Part shown: one piece after another, positions 7,301 through 9,617 of the stretch
Layout: the number at the start of each line of letters is the position of its first letter
How positions within the stretch are numbered: the stretch's first letter is position 1
NCBI GenBank assembly: GCA_002715405.1
Contig: PAZD01000054.1
Coordinates: 7,707-17,323, forward strand
Source: Acidimicrobiaceae bacterium
Lineage (GTDB): Bacteria; Actinomycetota; Acidimicrobiia; Acidimicrobiales; UBA8592
Direction: 5' to 3'
DNA length: 9,617 nucleotides
The notes under the pieces: model-generated
Seen by the model: only the letters and a program-made list of their open reading frames with translations
What the model was told of the DNA's origin: nothing
Database searches by the model: none
Position numbers and translations under genes: made by a program

Positions 7301-8934
7301 GATCTCCAGGTTCTAATAAACAAAATTTCTGGTATTCAGAATCACCTGTAAGTTATAGTTCTAATTCTGGTACTTATAATGAGATGAGATATGCACCAAG
7401 TACTAGTGGTGATACTGATTCAATAGAAATAAGATTAGAGGCAGCAAATTTTAATGATACATCTTGGGCAAATAGTAATCATGGATCATTTCAGCCTTTA
7501 GGACAGTTTCCATTCTTTGGTATTAGTATGCCTATCAACTTTATGCAGGATCCAATACCATCTGGCGGTGGTGGCGGTGGCGGTGGTGCAACTTATGTAA
7601 CTAATGGTCTCATTTTTAATGTTGATGCTTCTGATAGTAGTTCTTATTCTGGTAGTGGAAATACTTGGATTGATATACAAGGTAGTAATAATGTCTCTTT
7701 AACTAATTGTTCATATTCATCAAGTCATGGTGGTGGAATTACCTTTGATGGTGTTAGTCAATGGTCAATAGGAGAATTTACTACTCCTTTTACAGCTAAT
7801 CAACCACATACTTGGGAAGTCTGGACAAATGGTGAATGGACAACTGGTTGGCCTGGTAGTCAATATACGTGGATTTTACATAATAGTTCTCAGGGACAGT
7901 CCACAGGTTCTTCTTATATGACTATTGGGATAAACGATGGAAATCATTTTTTTGGTGCATTAGATGGTAAATATGGATCGATGTCTGATAGTAATCAGAA
8001 TTCTACCAATAGTACGGTTCATCATCTTATTCTTACTTGGGATGGAAGTACTCAAAAATTCTATGTAAATGGTAATCTGGGTCCGTCTTACAACACTCCT
8101 GCTTATAGTTCATGGCAGAATAATTCTTCCTTCAATACTACAACAACAATGGGTGAAGCAATTGGTGGTAATTATAGACCTCTTAAGGGAAATATTTACT
8201 CAGTAAGAGCTTGGGATAGAGCACTTACAGCAGCAGAAGTTTCTACCAACTGGGATGGAAATAAAGAAAAGTTTGGGTATGGAGATATCGATCAAACAGG
8301 TCTTATACATTATTGGAATGCAACTGCAGGTAAGACTGGTTCTAATTATGTTGTTGATTCTGTTGGTAATAATACTTTGACTTCTCAATGGGGTAATGTT
8401 AGTCATGAAAGTACTCGTGGTGGTCAAATTCATGTTCCTAATACTGATTCTACTGGATGGTGGTCATTTGATTCTGATGTTAGGTTTGGTAGTGGAGAAT
8501 CCAGTCAAGAGTTTACTCACTTTTGGTGTGGTCAGAGGGATGAATCTCCTTGGTGGATGTGGGCAACAGGAAGTGATGGCAATAACTTTATAGGATATTC
8601 AGGAGGTACGTTAAGAATTGATAGTAATCAGGATACTAAAGGCGATCTTTCTTATAGTAGTATGTCCACTGGTAATTTATATTGTGTATACATGACGATA
8701 GATTCAGGTGGATCAATGTCCTGGTATGTAAATGGAAATCATGTAGGAAATAATAATTATAGTGGTTCTTGGTCAAGTCATAATGTAATATTTGATAGTC
8801 TTAATCATTATGATAGTGGTGGAAGTTTGCAAAGTGGTGGTAAATTCTGTTTTGCAGGATTCTATAATAGAGCATTGAGTGAAAGTGAAATTAGTAGTAA
8901 CTGGGCTATTCATCAAACTAGATTGGGAATATAA
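4279..8934 (+). CDS. Large multidomain phage fibre/adhesin: Gly-rich module plus four LamG-like domains
   Basis: This 1551-aa protein starts MPIYTGDKFGFGKAP, matching the gene 2 N-terminus. Residues 35-309 form a Gly-rich module (YDWVCPEGVT; NNISVTPGET; GAVRLIWGTGRAFPST). LamG 1 covers about 340-553 (ECWIY, WHHVAI at 458-463, WVDG, GNISNFR at 522-528). LamG 2 covers about 560-735 (DFTIECW, WYH, YVDG, GNISNFR at 698-704, NFTPPTTPLT, LLCC). Residues about 770-1095 are an unrecognised beta-rich region. An eight-Gly hinge (1096-1103) precedes LamG 3 (about 1109-1334; GLIFNVDAS opening, WDRALTAAEV close) and LamG 4 (about 1340-1551; GLIHYWN opening, NRALSESEI close). The four lectin-like folds suggest a glycan-binding receptor-recognition or decoration protein on the virion surface, which is inference. 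A late promoter precedes it, with no evident Shine-Dalgarno. A G8 run at 6532-6539 is unusual. Confidence 0.87.
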   Translation: MPIYTGDKFGFGKAPEDGAGEAQPGEAFFPEPGQYDWVCPEGVTKVCAVCIGGGGGATRDEMGGAGGGGLGYKNNISVTPGETYKIQVGAGGVGDVYMNNYGTSGGDSWFINATTVKGGGGGGTGCGADGDHTVPGYGGRGGTYVGDSGGNGGNGGDGNRSSISGTGNDTGGGGAGGYGGDGGRGGDSGNHLQNAGTAGNAGGGGGGCTTAGGSHEYWGGGGGGVSVYGKGRNGTTGSTHQHDWQSGGVGGSGGAAGWGNGGHASGYAQVNGGQYGGGGGSTDQRGGHGASGAVRLIWGTGRAFPSTAVDDFWSETITRYTASTAEDTTATSSNWFRGGIGEEDNSSYGSNYNYNGIVPNIAGHSNLTGDLTVECWIYVERVADGTQAFGSGTDGWGSCIMDGRGTGNSGGNYLGSWWISRGDTRRGSTGPYFLNYGATSSPSSTMTSDTECIQQCTWHHVAITRQNNVWWMWVDGVKVKASDSPGSGGEGATPATLSVQSDRPVIGGWGYGGRMAFWSFYGNISNFRISKNIALYDGSNSTYTVPTFPLTTTLPGGGNAVSSHSVNFSSGNDYLTVSSSNQMSMGTDDFTIECWARFDDTSNRGLWQIEGLTTNHTVTLAFAHNGGNWHGYRGGSTWNFGSSRNTNHWYHCAYVRHSGTCYIYVDGTSIGSWSDSYNYQGTTLAIGGYYTTSYLMHGNISNFRMVKGQALYTSNFTPPTTPLTNISGTVLLCCNQSSPTGSTITPATISNGGGSPTGSSEHPFGATGPSVEVLCCGVDDDYEKDLTGSRVWSGPNCMPSVLGPGEPTSEVMKKGYRIWGRHRGLGGGTKTGNNGDPGDGGLLSTWKKPTGSFQTEQFGTHGGWSAQSHTADGVSIKVTPKNAYATGDNASAKWNLKSISYGVPTYRPRNNSLGFGPFIPNVQIKVMAGKNSGDTVIYDSGAFTLRLPSYNWWDSEGGTPSKERYTSCAFEIELPNGGVNNLDMDTWYSVYIKGLVHPNNNNWNSTNGSPGSNKQNFWYSESPVSYSSNSGTYNEMRYAPSTSGDTDSIEIRLEAANFNDTSWANSNHGSFQPLGQFPFFGISMPINFMQDPIPSGGGGGGGGATYVTNGLIFNVDASDSSSYSGSGNTWIDIQGSNNVSLTNCSYSSSHGGGITFDGVSQWSIGEFTTPFTANQPHTWEVWTNGEWTTGWPGSQYTWILHNSSQGQSTGSSYMTIGINDGNHFFGALDGKYGSMSDSNQNSTNSTVHHLILTWDGSTQKFYVNGNLGPSYNTPAYSSWQNNSSFNTTTTMGEAIGGNYRPLKGNIYSVRAWDRALTAAEVSTNWDGNKEKFGYGDIDQTGLIHYWNATAGKTGSNYVVDSVGNNTLTSQWGNVSHESTRGGQIHVPNTDSTGWWSFDSDVRFGSGESSQEFTHFWCGQRDESPWWMWATGSDGNNFIGYSGGTLRIDSNQDTKGDLSYSSMSTGNLYCVYMTIDSGGSMSWYVNGNHVGNNNYSGSWSSHNVIFDSLNHYDSGGSLQSGGKFCFAGFYNRALSESEISSNWAIHQTRLGI
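4381..5205 (+). repeat. Gly-rich module copy 4
   Basis: Canonical and uninterrupted, from YDWVCPEGVT to GAVRLIWGTGRAFPST. It shares with gene 1 the 17-nt stretch CCTGAAGGAGTAACAAA (4396-4412) and the TATAAAAATAATATT stretch encoding YKNNI. It carries three Cys in the first strand region (VCPEGVTKVCAVC), where the other copies have one or none. Confidence 0.8.
5296..5937 (+). other. LamG-like domain, type 1 (first of four in the 1551-aa protein)
   Basis: Signature strands are DLTVECWIYV, WHHVAITRQ, WMWVDGVK and GNISNFRISKN, with the linker YTVPTFPLT. The usual opening strand (FDGxxDYL type) is not recognisable, and two loops are longer than in the next domain, so boundaries are approximate. 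Confidence 0.75.
5956..6575 (+). other. LamG-like domain, type 1 (second), with LLCC tail
   Basis: The most canonical LamG copy here: SVNFSSGNDYLTVSS, DFTIECWARF, WYHCAYVRHSG, YIYVDGTSIG and GNISNFRMVKG. It is followed by NFTPPTTPLT and a tail with LLCCNQSS and HPFG. The tail contains the G8 homopolymer. Confidence 0.85.
6532..6539 (+). repeat. In-frame G8 homopolymer within the 1551-aa gene
   Basis: Eight consecutive G encode two Gly codons and part of a third (residues 752-754) in the linker after LamG 2. Elsewhere Gly is written mainly GGT or GGA, so the run is conspicuous. Losing one G would bring TAG at 6590-6592 into frame; gaining one G would bring TGA at 6558-6560 into frame. Either would end the protein just after LamG 2. 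Confidence 0.85.
6586..7563 (+). other. Unrecognised beta-rich region between LamG pairs
   Basis: About 325 residues that are neither Gly-rich module nor LamG by motif. They contain an LCC dipeptide motif, a basic stretch (KKGYRIWGRHRG), alternating hydrophobic strands (VSIKVTP, VQIKVMAG, SIEIRLEAANF) and an aromatic end (QFPFFGISMPINF). I do not recognise a family; it could be one or two beta-sandwich domains acting as a spacer or a second binding site. Confidence 0.5.
7564..7587 (+). repeat. Poly-glycine hinge (8 Gly) rich in GGC codons
   Basis: Eight consecutive Gly codons, three of them GGC, join the unrecognised region to LamG 3. A flexible or polyglycine-II-like linker is the likely role. 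The DNA repeats the 8-mer GGCGGTGG three times. Confidence 0.7.
7603..8280 (+). other. LamG-like domain, type 2 (third in the 1551-aa protein)
   Basis: It opens with GLIFNVDAS, then GNTWIDIQGSNNVSLTN and GGGITFDGVSQ, and closes with GNIYSVRAWDRALTAAEV plus NKEKFGYG. This start and end pattern marks the 'GLxxxxDA...NRALSAAEI' class of phage and bacterial LamG-like domains, distinct from the SNFR/TPPTxPLT class seen in domains 1 and 2. Confidence 0.8.
8296..8931 (+). other. LamG-like domain, type 2 (fourth, C-terminal)
   Basis: It opens TGLIHYWNATAG, has a central MTIDSGGSMSWYVNG strand pair and closes with FAGFYNRALSESEISSNW. It ends the protein, so it would be terminal if the chain is anchored by its N-terminal tag, the usual polarity for tail fibres; that orientation is inferred. 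Confidence 0.75.
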
Positions 8935-8937
8935 ATA
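8930..8937 (+). promoter_or_regulatory. T4-type late promoter (TATAAATA) overlapping a stop codon
   Basis: A perfect octamer that contains the TAA stop (8932-8934) of the upstream gene. It lies 19 nt before the ATG at 8957; usual T4 spacing puts the start near 8943 and the leader at about 14 nt. A second, weaker match (TATAAATT, 8948-8955) touches the ATG region and is too close to serve this gene. Confidence 0.75.
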
Positions 8938-8956
8938 AAACTAAAAGTATAAATTC

Positions 8957-9298
8957 ATGGCTCAATCAAAGACCCAGATAGTTGGGGAAGTTATAAATGG
9001 TTTTCCAGTTGCTGGTGTAGTTACTGCATCTGGATTTTCTGGTGATGGATCACAGTTATTTGGTGTTTCTGGATTTGCAACAGCTTTTTCTTCTGATTTA
9101 GCTAATGCAGGTAGTCAGGTTTATAAAACATCTGATTCACTTCATGTTGGAGCAGGAACTTCTGTTAATATTACTTCTGATGCAGAATCAGGTAATTTGG
9201 CATTTACTAGAGCAAATGAAATAACAGTTGCTACTGGTGCAACCTTTACTGTTGGTGCTGGTACAACACTTACATTTAATGTGCTCGGAGTATTTTGA
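8957..9298 (+). CDS. Small fibre-like structural protein (113 aa)
   Basis: A short protein with no transmembrane or signal sequence. Its N-terminal half carries VVTASGFSGDGSQLFGV, the GDGSxLxG motif found in many cyanophage structural proteins and repeated in the next gene (YYGDGSKLTGI). Its C-terminal half is Thr/Gly/Val-rich beta (ITVATGATFTVGAGTTLTF) with a hydrophobic end, NVLGVF, typical of trimeric beta-fibre tips. I infer a small trimeric fibre or neck/tail accessory, possibly a truncated relative of the next gene. It is preceded by a late promoter; no Shine-Dalgarno is evident upstream of the ATG. Confidence 0.8.
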   Translation: MAQSKTQIVGEVINGFPVAGVVTASGFSGDGSQLFGVSGFATAFSSDLANAGSQVYKTSDSLHVGAGTSVNITSDAESGNLAFTRANEITVATGATFTVGAGTTLTFNVLGVF

Positions 9299-9304
9299 TA
9301 AATA
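9297..9304 (+). promoter_or_regulatory. T4-type late promoter variant (GATAAATA) overlapping a stop codon
   Basis: Seven of eight positions match the T4 late octamer. The motif begins within the TGA stop (9296-9298) of the 113-aa gene and lies 26 nt before the ATG at 9331, the same arrangement as at 8930. The predicted leader is about 21 nt. Confidence 0.65.
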
Positions 9305-9313
9305 AAGTATAGA

Positions 9314-9326
9314 AAGGAACTTAGGA
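9314..9326 (+). promoter_or_regulatory. Shine-Dalgarno candidates for the last gene
   Basis: AAGGA (9314-9318) and AGGA (9323-9326) precede the ATG at 9331 by 12 and 4 nt. They are the only recognisable SD-like sequences in front of any complete start in this window and support the start at 9331. Confidence 0.5.
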
Positions 9327-9330
9327 ACTC

Positions 9331-9617
9331 ATGTCAGAAATTAGAGTAAATAAACTGGTTAATGAAGCAGGTACAGGTTCTCCTGAATTTCCGCAAGGAT
9401 TGACCTTTACGGGAATTATTACTGCCTCTTCTGGTGTTGCCACTTATTATGGTGATGGTTCTAAGTTAACTGGTATTGCAAGTACGGATAATATAAACTC
9501 AGATTCATTAAATGTAGTTAACTTAAATGTAACTGGTGTTGCAACTGCTGCTACATTTACTGGTATAACAACATTCCATGATGTAAGTGTTGCTGGTGTG
9601 TATACTGAAGATGTTCA
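9331..9617 (+). CDS. Beta-repeat phage structural/tail-fibre protein, 3'-truncated by window edge
   Basis: The frame opens MSEIRVNKLVNEAGTGSPEF and runs to the window end (95 codons) without a stop. The N-terminus, 'xEIRVNKLVNExGTGxPEFPxGxT', resembles the start of many T4-like cyanophage tail-fibre/structural proteins. It is followed by repeats: TGIITASSGVATYYGDGSKLTGI, then the NVTGVATAATFTGI unit near residues 74-87, a pattern forming long beta-rich fibres. The upstream 113-aa protein shares the GDGSxLxG unit. Its full length and C-terminal domain lie outside the window. It is preceded by a late promoter variant and an SD-like sequence. Confidence 0.85.
   Translation, partial: MSEIRVNKLVNEAGTGSPEFPQGLTFTGIITASSGVATYYGDGSKLTGIASTDNINSDSLNVVNLNVTGVATAATFTGITTFHDVSVAGVYTEDV

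Overview
The window looks like part of the late structural (virion adhesin) region of a T4-like marine myovirus, most plausibly a cyanophage of Prochlorococcus or Synechococcus or a similar marine host. Three things support this. All genes lie on the + strand with gaps of 2 to 32 nt. The octamer TATAAATA, the T4 late-promoter -10 element, or its variant GATAAATA sits in each of the three longer gaps (4257-4264, 8930-8937, 9297-9304). The proteins are a known marine-phage mix: glycine-rich tail-adhesin modules, laminin-G/concanavalin-like (LamG) domains, and short beta-repeat fibre proteins with 'TGVATAATFTG' and 'GDGSxLxG' motifs. The DNA is AT-rich with strongly T/A-ending codons. The host cannot be settled from this window alone.

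Layout: (1) 2-2164, the 3' 720 codons of a large glycine-rich adhesin; its start lies upstream of the window. It holds the tail of one Gly-rich module, then a second Gly-rich module with a whole LamG domain nested inside it. (2) 2167-4251, a 694-aa Gly-rich protein with one canonical and one divergent module, starting 2 nt after gene 1 and probably translationally coupled to it. (3) A late promoter, then 4279-8934, a 1551-aa multidomain fibre: an N-terminal tag shared with gene 2, a Gly-rich module, two LamG domains of one type, about 325 residues I do not recognise, an eight-glycine hinge, and two LamG domains of a second type. (4) A late promoter, then 8957-9298, a 113-aa fibre-like protein. 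(5) A late promoter, then 9331 to the window end, the first 95 codons of a beta-repeat structural protein.

Together these read as a tandem array of paralogous, module-shuffling receptor-binding or virion-decorating proteins, expressed late. The Gly-rich modules share a frame: YDWxxPxGVT at the start, NNIxVTPGxxxxxxVGxGG next, then poly-Gly loops, and GxVRIIWGxGRxFPS at the end. Genes 2 and 3 share a near-identical N-terminus (MPxYTGDKFGFGKxP), probably a common anchoring tag. No RNA genes, integrases, CRISPR arrays or convincing terminators were seen. Reverse-strand open frames are by-products of the glycine-codon composition.
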